Assembly: GCF_001640025.1 (NCBI RefSeq)
Contig: NC_031673.1
Coordinates: 124,001-188,000, forward strand
Length of the DNA: 64,000 nt
Direction of reading: 5' to 3'
Origin: Sugiyamaella lignohabitans
Taxonomy: Eukaryota > Ascomycota > Dipodascomycetes > Dipodascales > Trichomonascaceae
A program made the position numbers and the translations under genes. Shown one piece after another: positions 21,712 through 31,377 of this stretch. Positions within the stretch are counted from its first letter, which is position 1, and each line of letters opens with the position of its first letter. The notes beneath the pieces were generated by a model, which saw only the letters and a program-made list of their open reading frames with translations, was not told the origin of the DNA and did no database searches.

Positions 21712-23572
21712 TGTAGCCTTTTTTGTATGAAATAGTGATTATTCCTGTTCGTTTGTTTGTTTGTTTGATTATTTCGTAAATCACTTGCTGTTCTGTGACA
21801 AGGGTATCCGTGATCAAATCAAATTATCGATTATTTTGTCAGAAACTTGAACCAAGATTGCAAAATCTCAATATAAACCGAACCAAAATCTTAAATTAAA
21901 ATATCAGATGTGTGATGATAAGTTGAGGATACTAGGAGGTATTTATATGGCTAGCTGATATGATGTTTATCGAGACCAAACGAGAATGACCCGACCGATG
22001 GCTAGTTTGTCCGTTTCGGGTTCGGGTCCGGTTATGCCCCTCATAGAGCATGCCACCTCTGCTACCGCAGCCTGGTGGCTTGCCGTACCAAGGCTATTTT
22101 CGGTTCCACCCCCGCGTTCTTCCTGGTCATTTCTAAAATGAGACTGGAAAAGAAAATTAACTACGCATAATCGCATATGCTCATGCTTGTTTCGACCGAT
22201 TTCGCCAATAGTTCTGTATGCAATATTTTGCATGTCGAGGTATTCTGCTATGGTACAGGGTTCGTTCCCCAACTGGGCAACTCATCGCCATCATAAGATC
22301 CGGGGAAATGGAGACATGCCGAGGGCCAAACTATCCCCACCCGACCGATTATCGTGGGCATGGCCAACCGGCTCCGACTCCGGATCACTAGCGGCGTACC
22401 GGTATAAGAAACTTTACAACCTCTTCGGGACCTGCTCGGGCCCTCTTTAACCATACAATTAAAGAATGTGAAACTGAGCAACATAATTTCACAGGAAATG
22501 AGTTGATACCGATCGACCTTACTTTCGGTTGCAGCTCGGTTGTTTTCTCGGCTTAACTTTTAAAATTACACTGGACATCTGCCTTCCGAAGAGTCATACC
22601 TACCACCGATGTCAGTAAATCTTTGAAGGTGGTAGTCAGGTGCTTCGGACGTTGAGGCTCACCGGCTCAGCCTCAGACTCCGTGGCACTTCTCTCGGTTC
22701 TCGAGTCATTAGCTCTCAATACCAGGGTTTTGTCATTTATTATTGATAGCCTAATAGATTTATTATTTATAAAAGTCATACGTCAACTAACCCCAGTGAT
22801 TAGGGGACTGGCCCAATGATAGGGTAATAATAAATTGTCAGATTGGATTGTATAGCCAAGATAAAAAATGGTTCCTTTTTAGCAAATCTGATTTTGACTG
22901 TTATGAACCAATTACAGACTCTTTTACAAGTTCATCCAATACGTTTCTTTCAACGTCTTCGGGAAGCAAGCTTCTATGGCCGGATTGAAGAGGAATGTTC
23001 TATGCATGATAGCTATGATCGACCTCAAAATCGGCATGTATATATGCAAGATTCATTCAGATCAGGGGGAAGCCGTTATTACCAGAACTAGCAGTCTGAG
23101 CAACAGCTTTCAAATGCCTCTACTACCCATTCTTTTGTGAAGTTACTGGTCTCTTATCTTACTTTCTTTCGGTTGTTTCGAGTTTAGCAAAACTTTCAAT
23201 CCAAGATTATGTCTATGAAGTCAGCCTATTAATATTCGTATATATAATATGCTCTAACTGCTGCCTACTCATCTTCAATGATTAATTGTATTAAATCACT
23301 TTCCTTTGAAAGCCTTATTGATAGCGACTGGATTTGGAACTAGGCGTCAGAAAATCATAGACCCTCGGCGAGAAATCTCGTTAGAACCTATGGTATCTTG
23401 GGCATGATATGGTCACATAACGACTGTGATAGAACTGGTGATAGCAATAGCAAGACTAGAAAAGGCAATGGAACACAATCAACCAGCAATACCTCGTCAA
23501 CGTAGACATAGCACCTAAACAACCAATACACATTCAACGGCACACCAGCCAAACCGACTCCAAGATCAAAAC
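21712..23572. other. SFC1 promoter and 1.9 kb gene-free stretch
   Basis: No supported gene. Open frames at 21967-22272 and 22187-22450 (opposite strands) and at 22843-23091 lack recognisable motifs and conventional context. A decayed GC-rich repeat lies at 22641-22707. Confidence 0.4.
22641..22707 (+). repeat. Decayed GC-rich repeat copy
   Basis: Diverged relative of the half-unit. TGCTTCGG matches the terminus, CTCAGACTCCGTGGC matches the CCAGACCCCGTGGC block, and TTCTCGAGTC matches the arm end. The central hairpin has lost its pairing. Confidence 0.6.
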
Positions 23573-23629
23573 GCTCCGCGAAGCGGAGCACAACCAGGGT
23601 CTGGGGCGGAGCCCCAGCCGCCGGAGGCA
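23573..23629 (-). repeat. GC-rich repeat, half-copy (C)
   Basis: Arm hairpin GCTCCGC-GAA-GCGGAGC, then CTGGGGC-GGA-GCCCCAG and a CCGCCGGAGGCA terminus. It ends 38 bases beyond the stop of the Gly/His-rich gene. Confidence 0.95.
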
Positions 23630-23667
23630 GTCCGTAATCCCAAATAAAAAGTAAACCCGTTAAATTA

Positions 23668-24453
23668 CTAGTAATACCCTCCACCATGGCCGTGATTGCC
23701 TTGGTCATATCCACCATACTGATTGTGGCCATTATAGTTATCATAGCCACCACCATAGCCGCCACCATGGCCGCCGTGTTGATTATAGGGGTCTTGATAG
23801 TTGTTGTAGCCGCCGTGGTTGTCGTAGCCAGGGCCGTAATTGCCGTGGTTTCCTCCGCCTTGATGGCCGTGGCCGTGGCTGCCAGCAGCAGCGCCAGCGA
23901 TTCCGCCAATGATCTGGCTCGTCAAGCCATGGTCTTTATGGGGCTTATTGTGTTTGTTGTGTTTATTGGGCTTGTTGTTATGACTGGATAGCATTGACGA
24001 GGCAGCAGCTCCTATCAACGCCGACGTCATTCCACTACTACCATGACTTCCATGGCTATTATACCCGTGGCCACCATGGTTACTATAACCGCCATGACCG
24101 CTGTGACTACCATGGGCCAGCGAACTGGCAGCGGCTCCTATTAAAGCGGATGTCATTCCGCTGCTACCATGGCTTCCGGAGCCACCGTGTCCATAGCTGT
24201 TACCGTAATTGTTATTGTAATTGTTGCCATAGCCACCACCGCCGTAACCGCCATGATTCTGATGAGCCATTTGCGAACTGGCCATACCCATCAATGCGTG
24301 ACCCAGACCTCGCTCACCAGGAGCACCATCTGGACCAGTCTCTGGACCACTTTCTGGACCGTTTTCTGGATTCGTGTTCAGACCATCGTCCCGATTAGTC
24401 TCGCTGCTGGTGTTTTCTTCAGCAGCCTGTTTGTAATAATCGCTTGCAGACAT
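23668..24453 (-). CDS. Gly/His-rich low-complexity protein with repeated hydrophobic helices
   Basis: A 261-residue protein starting MSASDYYKQAAEENTSSE. After an acidic Pro/Gly stretch (ENGPESGPETGPDGAPGE) it alternates four short Ala/Ile/Leu segments (GLGHALMGMASSQMA, GMTSALIGAAASSLA, GMTSALIGAAASSML, GLTSQIIGGIAGAAAG) with linkers rich in Gly, His, Tyr and Asn (GGYGGGYDNYNGHNQYGG). The HGSSGMTSALIGAAASS block occurs twice. No catalytic domain is recognised. The composition resembles stress-induced glycine-rich or hydrophilin-like fungal proteins and condensate-prone sequences; that is inference. A TATA element lies about 70 bases upstream, with CCCCT stress-element cores farther out. The gene is bracketed by GC-rich half-repeats whose arms are of the same class (C and D). 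Confidence 0.75.
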   Translation of the reverse strand: MSASDYYKQAAEENTSSETNRDDGLNTNPENGPESGPETGPDGAPGERGLGHALMGMASSQMAHQNHGGYGGGGYGNNYNNNYGNSYGHGGSGSHGSSGMTSALIGAAASSLAHGSHSGHGGYSNHGGHGYNSHGSHGSSGMTSALIGAAASSMLSSHNNKPNKHNKHNKPHKDHGLTSQIIGGIAGAAAGSHGHGHQGGGNHGNYGPGYDNHGGYNNYQDPYNQHGGHGGGYGGGYDNYNGHNQYGGYDQGNHGHGGGYY

Positions 24454-24523
24454 GATTCAAATGAAAGTTCCCCCTGATATATTTGATATAACGCCAGGCA
24501 ATTCGGTTGGCAAGATACTGTGA

Positions 24524-24531
24524 TTTATATA
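24524..24531 (-). promoter_or_regulatory. TATA box of the Gly/His-rich gene
   Basis: TATATAAA read on the minus strand, about 70 bases upstream of the ATG at 24453. STRE-type CCCCT cores (24591-24595; AGGGG at 24827-24831) farther upstream would suit Msn2/4-type stress control, which is inference. Confidence 0.5.
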
Positions 24532-24839
24532 GATATGAACACCCACAGCTTCATTACCCGTTATCTATCTAAGGAAAGGAGCAGAACAGCCCCCTGTGGA
24601 CCATACTGAGAGTTGATGCCAAGACATTATCGAGCCAAGCCGATCTAAACCTTGTGATACTACAGGTGAGGCAGTACCGTAGCTTGCAGGCAGGCGGCAG
24701 GAAGCACACAAACAGAGATAACTCGAATTGTATGCCCGAGAACGCTAGTTAAGCTCAAACTAAACCTGTCCCAGCGACGGCCAACCATTGGTTGGTTAAC
24801 TATTTCTGGAAATTGGTGGGCATCTGAGGGGGGCCACGC

Positions 24840-24896
24840 TGCCTCCGGCGGCTGGGGCTCCGCCCCAGACCCTGGTTGTGCTCCGCTTCGCGGAGC
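24840..24896 (+). repeat. GC-rich repeat, half-copy (D)
   Basis: TGCCTCCGGCGG terminus, CTGGGGC-TCC-GCCCCAG hairpin, GTTGT linker and arm hairpin GCTCCGC-TTC-GCGGAGC. It is the same arm class as copies C and O, and lies in the promoter region of the Gly/His-rich gene. Confidence 0.95.
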
Positions 24897-26032
24897 GGCG
24901 GGGTCCGTGGATTAAAATTAATTGATCGAGAGTGGTTGAATGGTGGTGGATTCAGGAGGTGACCGCAGCAACCAGGGGGCGCTGCATACGTACCTGCATC
25001 TGCACCTTGGCTCAGCCCTTATTATATGTGACCCGCTTTCTCTTGCACAATCTACACTACATAGTAGATTATCAGTTACTCGAAGAATGGCCATGAATAG
25101 CCGAATGTCGCTTTGTTGAACAGGGTCATTTGCTAGGACCCTGGAGGTGACCGAATCAGGCTAACCTTGGGATCTTTAATCACGTACCCTGCCGATCTCC
25201 ACAGCCACTTTTGTCTCCATCTCCAATGTTCGGTCAGGAACACCTTTATCAATACTGATATCACTCCTGATCAAAGTTCACATGGCCTCAGTTGATCGAG
25301 ATTTCACAGTGACTGGGATGACCTTGACTTTTGTGTAGCCACTCCAATCCTACCATCCTCATCCCTCCGATTGCTACATCTTAATCTGATTTGTAAACGC
25401 CCATGGAAAACTCGTCCACAGAAGAATGTTATCATAAGGACAATCTGGTCAGTCTGCAAATATCTCTCTCAATATCCTGTCGACTCAATGTCGGCTAAAA
25501 CTGGGTTGCACAGGTTAAACCCACAGCTCACCGCGCAGAAGTCTGTCATAACAGCATAATCTGCACCCACCCGGGTATGATTTTTCCAATTCTATTCTTA
25601 AACATGACACGAAATTTGAGTATTTGTTTAGCATCTATAGATTCAAATCGTTGTTAAAAAAGTCCCATATTCACAAATTACCTGCTTCCTGTTAACCGAT
25701 CTGCGATAATTTCTGAGAGTCAACTTTGTTTTTACCAACCTCCCACTATTAGCAAATTATGAAGGAAAGAAACCACAGTCACACAAATTTTGATGAATGA
25801 TATCCTTCTATAACAATTTTATATTCATTCTGCGAACTGTGGGTTAAATGTTAATACAAGTTCTCAGTCTCTTATAAGCCAAGACTCGTTGGTACAGAAC
25901 ATCACCTCTTCTTTGAATTTAATTTGATATACGTTAGGAGCTTCTGCCTCCCTTAAGTACAACTCTCATTAAGATCTTACTGCCGAGTATTCGAGAATAG
26001 TATCATTAGTCTTTCCTTTCCTCTTACACGAG
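24897..26032. other. Intergenic stretch, nothing recognised
   Basis: About 1.1 kb with scattered short frames (for example 25371-25559) that lack motifs. No repeat or RNA gene seen. Confidence 0.4.
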
Positions 26033-26194
26033 ATGAAATATAAGTTCCATTGCTGTGGCCCTTATGAGGAGTCTGTAGCAAAATTCAACGAAATTATAAT
26101 AAATCGAGAACTTTACTTCTGGGAAGATGAGAAGAATTTACTAGGCATTGGCTATACATCTGTAATACAAAGTAGAGGCTATCAGGTGGAGTAG
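26033..26194 (+). CDS. Possible small ORF, 53 residues
   Basis: ATG 26033 to TAG 26192-26194, reading MKYKFHCCGPYEESVAKFN and then IIINRELYFWEDEKN, GIGYTSVIQSRGYQ. The composition is more protein-like than its surroundings. A possible extension by splicing at CAG/GTGGAG (26185) to CAG near 26240 would add about 17 residues, but the 5' site is non-consensus. Family not recognised; it may be a relic or chance. Confidence 0.25.
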   Translation: MKYKFHCCGPYEESVAKFNEIIINRELYFWEDEKNLLGIGYTSVIQSRGYQVE

Positions 26195-26401
26195 AAAGAA
26201 CAGAAGAAACAAAGATAAGAGCGCTAATAATTATACAGGTGGCATTCCCTCGAAACAATGTTTCTTTAAAACAACAGAAGAAAAGCGGATGACTTCTCCT
26301 CACATCGAGGACGGTGATACACAAGCACACTCCAATAAATAGACTAAAGAGGACACGCAATGACTAACTGAAGATGCCGGAGATCTGGCTGGGTGGGAGT
26401 C

Positions 26402-26542
26402 TGCCTCCGGCGGCTGGGGCTCCGCCCCAGACCCTGGTTGCTCCTCTCGCTTCGCTCGAGTCGTTCCGTGGACGGTTCCAGATATCCTCCTGCGAAGCAG
26501 GAGCAACCAGGGTCTGGGGCGGAGCCCCAGCCGCCGGAGGCA
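26402..26542. repeat. GC-rich foldback repeat, full copy (E)
   Basis: Inverted half-units with different arms: the left arm is CTCTCGCTTCGCTCGAG, the right arm CTCCTGC-GAA-GCAGGAG. The core between them carries TTCCGTGGACGGTTCC. It lies about 190 bases upstream of RSC9. Confidence 0.95.
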
Positions 26543-26733
26543 CACCCCCTGAAAAAGCCCGATGCAGGGTGTGCTCCCGATCGTAGTGATATGCATGTTA
26601 TCGGGGTGTCAAATATTTCATGTTTGTGAAGCTGCGACGCGTAGTTGTTGCAGGAACTGATAACATTATATTGCACCACAGAATCGTTAACAGATTTGCA
26701 AGTGCGATTAATTTGTAGCGAAAAATAGTGGAA

Positions 26734-28857
26734 ATGTCTTCTCCAGGGGGGCGTGTGCTGCGTCATCACCAGACGAGGCCCAACTATGGCTCGTCCTCAA
26801 CACCCAATACGAGAATCTCGGGCATTTCTGGTCCTTCCAAAACACCCGGCGGTATCTCGACTCCGGGGACTAATAACATTCCTGTTCACGTTCGTGGTGG
26901 CACGGTTATGAGTGGACTTACGGTATCCAATGGATTAACTCCTAGCACACCTGGAACCCCGGGGACTCCCAGTCCTTCAACTCCAGGTCTATTAGGGAGT
27001 GCTCACAGCGTGACTCCTCAGCCGACGGGTGATGTGCCTGCTCATATGATCCCTCCAGCTTCAATGGCTGTTTATACACCACAAAATGCTCCTCATTTAT
27101 ATCAGAGTACTGTATACCAGCGCATTAACCCTTCTCAGCAGCCATATATTGGTATGGGTATGAGAGGAGTCGACTTCATTGTACGAATTTCCATGTCTCT
27201 CCAGTGTGGAATTGAAGACGAGGTCAGCTGGGCTTTAAAAGCGTTATTGGAACTATCAGTGAGACAACCGGGTTTGATTCAATTTAAAAATAACACCTCG
27301 ATACCTCTGTTGTTGTTCGATAAGATTGCGCGTTCTTCGATCTTCGCTGCTCCTGTCAGCAGTACTATATTAAACGACTCGACATCGGCACCTGGTCCTG
27401 GATTGGACTCGGAAGTCGATTCTTTTACTCCTTCAAATACAGCTGACGATCTACAAGTTGGCATTAGCTCAGATATTGGAGGTAATACTACGGTTACTAC
27501 AGGTAATGGACCAGAGTCCAGCACTGATTCTGCACCTATTACAGTTCCCGATTTAAATAGCCCGTTTTACGGGTCGGCTGATAGCGACTTTTTCCAACTG
27601 CACAAAACAATCGAAGCTCTACTAATTCTAAGAAACGCCTCGCTTGACCCGGAAAATGCCCATTTCCTAGCCAACTCGCCATTCTGTAACGAGATTGTGC
27701 TGCGAGGACTTCAGTTCATGATTGCAGGTAACGATCCTAAAAGACCCAACTCGACCACTTCGTCTAATCCAGCAGTCGCTGAAATATCCAGTTACTGTAT
27801 TGATATTGCCGAGTCCATCAGTTTCCACATGACCCCCGACTCGCCGTCGAATCCATTATTTGCAACTATTTGCAAGATCATCAGCGCCTCGACTGATCGC
27901 AGTACATTAATTCCTACCATCCGATGCCTCTCACGACTAATGATTCGCGATGACAAGAATATTGTCGGGTCAGTGCCACTTCCGATTGTGTCGAGTATTC
28001 TCCGATATTTACTTGTCACAGATGATGAAGAGCTCATGTCAGCGTCACTGGATTTCCTATACCAATACACAGCACGCCGAGAAAACGTATCTCGACTGAT
28101 CAATATCTCAGATGTGGAGAATGGTGTTAATAATAAAGACGCTCACCTCAACTTAGAAATCGTAACAACACATTTGAGCAGACTTCTAACATATAAAATC
28201 GAACCTCAGCCTGTGGCAGATTACATTCGACTTCCTAGAAAAACAAAGGAGCCAGTTCCTACCGAACCTCCCAAACTTCCTGCCTGGATCCTGAAAGAGC
28301 TTTACGCCATGGAAGAACCAGACCGAGCCACTCACTGGATCCGTACCTGTTATATTGACGACGAAGACGGCGAAGTGACGCAGATTTCACTCTGGAAAGC
28401 ATACGAAGCACAATTTGAAACGTTTGCTCGTGAATCAGGCCGTCGACTACTTCCTGCCGTTGACTTTATCAAAAATGTAACGTCAGCCTTCCGCACCTCG
28501 TCAGCCATGGTCGTTCAATTACCAGGAGGACAGAAAAAGTTCATTATAAAAGGCATCCGTCCCAGAGAGTACCCTATCGCGCCATCTGTGCTAAACGCTC
28601 CCAAACAACCAGACCCCAAACCAACCGACCAAGCCAATTCTATCGTACGAGAACCATCGGCAGTCTGTGTGACATCGGCACTCGTACTTCAAAACATCGC
28701 CCGCAGTCCGGCTGGCAGGACTCTGCTCCGTCCACGTGTCGAAGAGTTCATCGGATCCTACACTGTCAACCTGGCACTCGGTTCATACATCGACGGTCTC
28801 CTCGACATCGTCTCTCGTTCCGGCGAGCACGATCTGGACGACGAAGACCACAAATAG
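26734..28857 (+). CDS. RSC9: RSC chromatin-remodelling complex subunit Rsc9
   Basis: A 707-residue single exon. The open frame extends two codons upstream only through a GTG, so the ATG at 26734 (MSSPGGRVLRHHQTRPNYG) is taken. Residues 1-135 are Ser/Thr/Pro/Gly-rich, with TPGTPGTPSPSTPG repeats. The middle is an alpha-solenoid (VDFIVRISMSLQCGIEDEVS; ALKALLELSVRQPGLI). At ~515-615 lies an RFX-like winged-helix segment: WILKELYAMEEPDRATHWIR, SLWKAYEAQFE, LLPAVDFIKNVTSAFRTS and KKFIIKGIRPREYP. Together these match Rsc9 and its relatives (ARID2-like), here without an obvious ARID. Known role: subunit of the essential RSC nucleosome remodeller. A full GC-rich repeat starts 67 bases after the stop. 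Confidence 0.88.
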   Translation: MSSPGGRVLRHHQTRPNYGSSSTPNTRISGISGPSKTPGGISTPGTNNIPVHVRGGTVMSGLTVSNGLTPSTPGTPGTPSPSTPGLLGSAHSVTPQPTGDVPAHMIPPASMAVYTPQNAPHLYQSTVYQRINPSQQPYIGMGMRGVDFIVRISMSLQCGIEDEVSWALKALLELSVRQPGLIQFKNNTSIPLLLFDKIARSSIFAAPVSSTILNDSTSAPGPGLDSEVDSFTPSNTADDLQVGISSDIGGNTTVTTGNGPESSTDSAPITVPDLNSPFYGSADSDFFQLHKTIEALLILRNASLDPENAHFLANSPFCNEIVLRGLQFMIAGNDPKRPNSTTSSNPAVAEISSYCIDIAESISFHMTPDSPSNPLFATICKIISASTDRSTLIPTIRCLSRLMIRDDKNIVGSVPLPIVSSILRYLLVTDDEELMSASLDFLYQYTARRENVSRLINISDVENGVNNKDAHLNLEIVTTHLSRLLTYKIEPQPVADYIRLPRKTKEPVPTEPPKLPAWILKELYAMEEPDRATHWIRTCYIDDEDGEVTQISLWKAYEAQFETFARESGRRLLPAVDFIKNVTSAFRTSSAMVVQLPGGQKKFIIKGIRPREYPIAPSVLNAPKQPDPKPTDQANSIVREPSAVCVTSALVLQNIARSPAGRTLLRPRVEEFIGSYTVNLALGSYIDGLLDIVSRSGEHDLDDEDHK

Positions 28858-28924
28858 AACAGTCCACCTCGGTTCCTGGGGAACATAAATTATTGTATTA
28901 TTAGTTTTTCTTTGTCGTGGAATG

Positions 28925-29065
28925 TGCCTCCGGCGGCTGGGGCTCCGCCCCAGACCCTGGTTGCTCCTGCTTCGCAGGAGATTGCCGGGGACCGAGGATG
29001 GAACCGACTCGAGCGCAGCGAGAGGAGCAGCGGGGTCTGGGGCGGAGCCCCAGCCGCCGGAGGCA
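28925..29065. repeat. GC-rich foldback repeat, full copy (F)
   Basis: Inverted half-units between the convergent stops of RSC9 (28857) and TIM22 (29142). The left arm is CTCCTGC-TTC-GCAGGAG, the right arm CTCGAGCGCAGCGAGAG. The core contains GGGACCGAGGATGGAACC. Confidence 0.95.
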
Positions 29066-29141
29066 GCACCCTGTGTGTCTAAAATATTGATAGCTATATA
29101 CATAAGGAGGTTGGTCATTACAAGGCAGGGTTCTATGCTGG

Positions 29142-29954
29142 TTACTCGTCTTCGTCGGACGATGGAGGAGGCGCGCTGTCTCGCTGGAGATACAGCTCGA
29201 CAGCCGTCGAAAAGGCTGCAAACGCACCACAGCCGAAAAGTGCGGCCTGGGGGCCCGACTTGACGGCCAGACCACCTCCTGTAATACATCCAGCAGTCAC
29301 ACCGTTCCACAGATCGTTCTTTGCTCGTAGCTGTAACATGTTAGCGACTGATTCTCACGTCACCTGAACTGACGACCCGGTATCAACAGTAAAACATCGG
29401 CTCGATCATACTTCAAACCGATATTAAAATAATACCAGGGACGCCGACTCGAGCGAAGCGAGAGGAGCCACGGGGTCTGGGGCAGAGCCCCAGCCGCCGG
29501 AGGCACATCCCCGTCGAGAGAACTTACAGATTCGATTGAACACTCGACACCGGTGAACACGAGACCAATGAAACCGAAATTCTTGGCACTGCTGTAGGAC
29601 CGTGTACCCATATCTCTGAACTGGATCTTCATCTGCTGACGGAACGGTAGGTCCGCCAGTTTTGTGTCCAGACCACCCAGTGGCGTATCATAACTCATCT
29701 GACCTCTGTTAATATCTGGCCCAGTAGTGATTCAAAATGAAAAAAAAAGTACTTACACTGGCCATGAACATACCAAACATACCACCAAGGGCAAAACCAG
29801 TGACTCCGGCCATGACAGATTTACCAGGACACGATTGCATGGCCGCCATCATCGCAGCAGCACCGACCTGAGCCTGCTGCTCGGGGGTCATGTCGTAGTA
29901 CGACTGGATCGTTCCGCCCGTCGACCCGGCTCCAGAAGACCCTGGAAAATTCAT
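29142..29954 (-). CDS. TIM22: TIM22 inner-membrane translocase pore subunit (three exons)
   Basis: Exons 29954-29757, 29698-29528 and 29330-29142 join in frame to 185 residues. Intron 1 is 58 bases with TTAACAGAGGTCAG at its end. Intron 2 is 197 bases, contains a GC-rich half-repeat and ends in CTAACATGTTACAG. The protein shows SCPGKSVMAGVTGFALGG, DLPFRQQMKIQFRDMG, YSSAKNFGFIGLVFTGVEC and RAKNDLWNGVTAGC, all hallmark Tim22 blocks with four membrane segments. Cys42 and Cys119 correspond to the pair that forms the structural disulphide in yeast Tim22. Known role: inserts carrier proteins such as Sfc1 into the mitochondrial inner membrane. The C-terminus is acidic (SSDEDE). Confidence 0.96.
29445..29505 (-). 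repeat. GC-rich repeat, half-copy (G), inside TIM22 intron 2
   Basis: CGACTCGAGCGAAGCGAGAG arm, CTGGGGC-AGA-GCCCCAG hairpin and a CCGCCGGAGGCA terminus. In TIM22 sense the TGCC terminus begins about 20 bases after the 5' splice site. Confidence 0.95.
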
Positions 29955-30273
29955 CTTCGCTCACTGCCACACACACAAATTCTCTCTCGTTAAAAAATGC
30001 TAAAAAGTGCCAAAAAAGCTCGAAAACTTTGAGTGCTCTGTTGTATCACGGTCGTCGTCCACTCTCTAAACTTCACGGATCATCCTAAACTTTTCACCCC
30101 CTAGCTCCCAAGCCGCCAGCGCGGCTCCCATATCCTCCTCTCCAGGTCACTACACCCATTTTTCCGGGTGCAAACGGGGTCTCTATTGTACATAAAAGTA
30201 TCAGTCCGTGGACTCTAAACCCCCTAACTTCTTCGCAACTCGAGCCTGTGACCACTGGCGACTAAACGGGAGC

Positions 30274-30305
30274 TGCAGGGTCCAAGCAGGGCGGATGCAG
30301 GGTCC
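30274..30305 (+). repeat. TGCAGGGTCC motif, two copies
   Basis: Exact copies at 30274-30283 and 30296-30305, 12 bases apart. They lie just upstream of a full GC-rich repeat. The second is followed by TCAG, as in the copy at 9903. Confidence 0.4.
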
Positions 30306-30320
30306 TCAGGGGGTGGGGGT

Positions 30321-30468
30321 TGCCTCCGGCGGCTGGGGCTGCGCCCCAGACCCCACTGCTCCTCTCGCTGCGCTCGAGTCGTTACATCGCGGTCTCCAGC
30401 CAAACCCCGAATCTCCTGCGAAGCAGGAGCAACCAGGGTCTGGGGCGGAGCCCCAGCCGCCGGAGGCA
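30321..30468. repeat. GC-rich foldback repeat, full copy (H)
   Basis: The left half has hairpin loop TGC and arm CTCTCGCTGCGCTCGAG. The right half has arm CTCCTGC-GAA-GCAGGAG and loop GGA. It is the longest full copy in the window (148 bases). Confidence 0.95.
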
Positions 30469-31074
30469 GACACACCTAACGCCACCGAGCCATCGGAGCT
30501 AAGCATGTCAGTTTCCGGCCGATGATTGCCCCACCGCAAACGGAAGAGGGCAGATCCGCGTCGCACCAGCCATCGGAGAAATAGCAGGCCGATCGCTTTC
30601 CAGCCATCCCCGCTGGCGCCTTTTTCCCAGTCCCCGATCAGTTCGTTTGACCGGAAACACGAGTTGGATTCGTGAGAGAGAAGCGGGGCGTGGAGGAGAA
30701 TATCAGATGTCGGAGAAATGCCGCTCACACGATGTTTGAGGAGCAGAATCGCGGGAATGGCCGAGGCAAAAGAGAGAGATGGCGTTAGTGCATGTGCATG
30801 TGAAGTGTCGGCAGGGCAGCAGCGGCAGGGCACCGGTTGCAGGGTCGGGAGTAGGTAATATTATAGCAAAAAGTTGCGAGATGGGTGGATCTGCAGGGCC
30901 TAGTGACGTAGAGGCACTCCGCAATATGCGTTTATCGGGGGTGTAGGCGGGTGCTGAGGGGCGTTGGGAGTGAAGTTACCGCAGTATCGGGTGATGGTGC
31001 CATCAGGAAGCAAAGAACCAGCCTGCCGATAGCAATCTCAACTTTATTTGGGTTAGAACAAACAAGGCCGGGAG

Positions 31075-31082
31075 TATAAAAG
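31075..31082 (+). promoter_or_regulatory. TATA box upstream of Ish1-domain gene
   Basis: TATAAAAG about 300 bases before the ATG at 31378, in a locally GC-richer context. It implies a long 5' leader; the leader itself is AT-rich. Confidence 0.45.
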
Positions 31083-31377
31083 GGACTGGTGGCGTCTTCT
31101 TTGCTACTGATTTTTTGCGTTGCCTAGCAATTTATTTTTTTGATAATCCGTCAATTGAGGTGTGCTGAATATTTTTTTATTTCAACATCTGACAAGTTAA
31201 ATAACTTTTCTGAATCTCTTAGACAGCTACAAATATTTCAATTGTAAATTTATTTGTCAATTGATCAATTGTAATCGACTTCTCTCATCTGACGTGTAAT
31301 TATACACATCTCTACAAAGAATTTATTACGAATCGAATTAACATTCGACAGTTGAATTAAACCAAAATTAAATCAAA

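Larger units (their letters stand above)
29955..31377. other. Divergent region between TIM22 and the Ish1-domain gene
   Basis: 1.4 kb without a supported gene. It contains a full GC-rich repeat (30321-30468), two TGCAGGGTCC motifs (30274-30283, 30296-30305) and a TATA box near 31075. Open frames crossing 30208-30833 are mostly translations of the repeat. Confidence 0.5.

Noticed and set aside
22843..23091. 82-codon frame in the SFC1/Gly-His intergenic region
   Set aside because: Opens without an ATG at its listed start, no recognisable domain; possibly a relic but not supportable.
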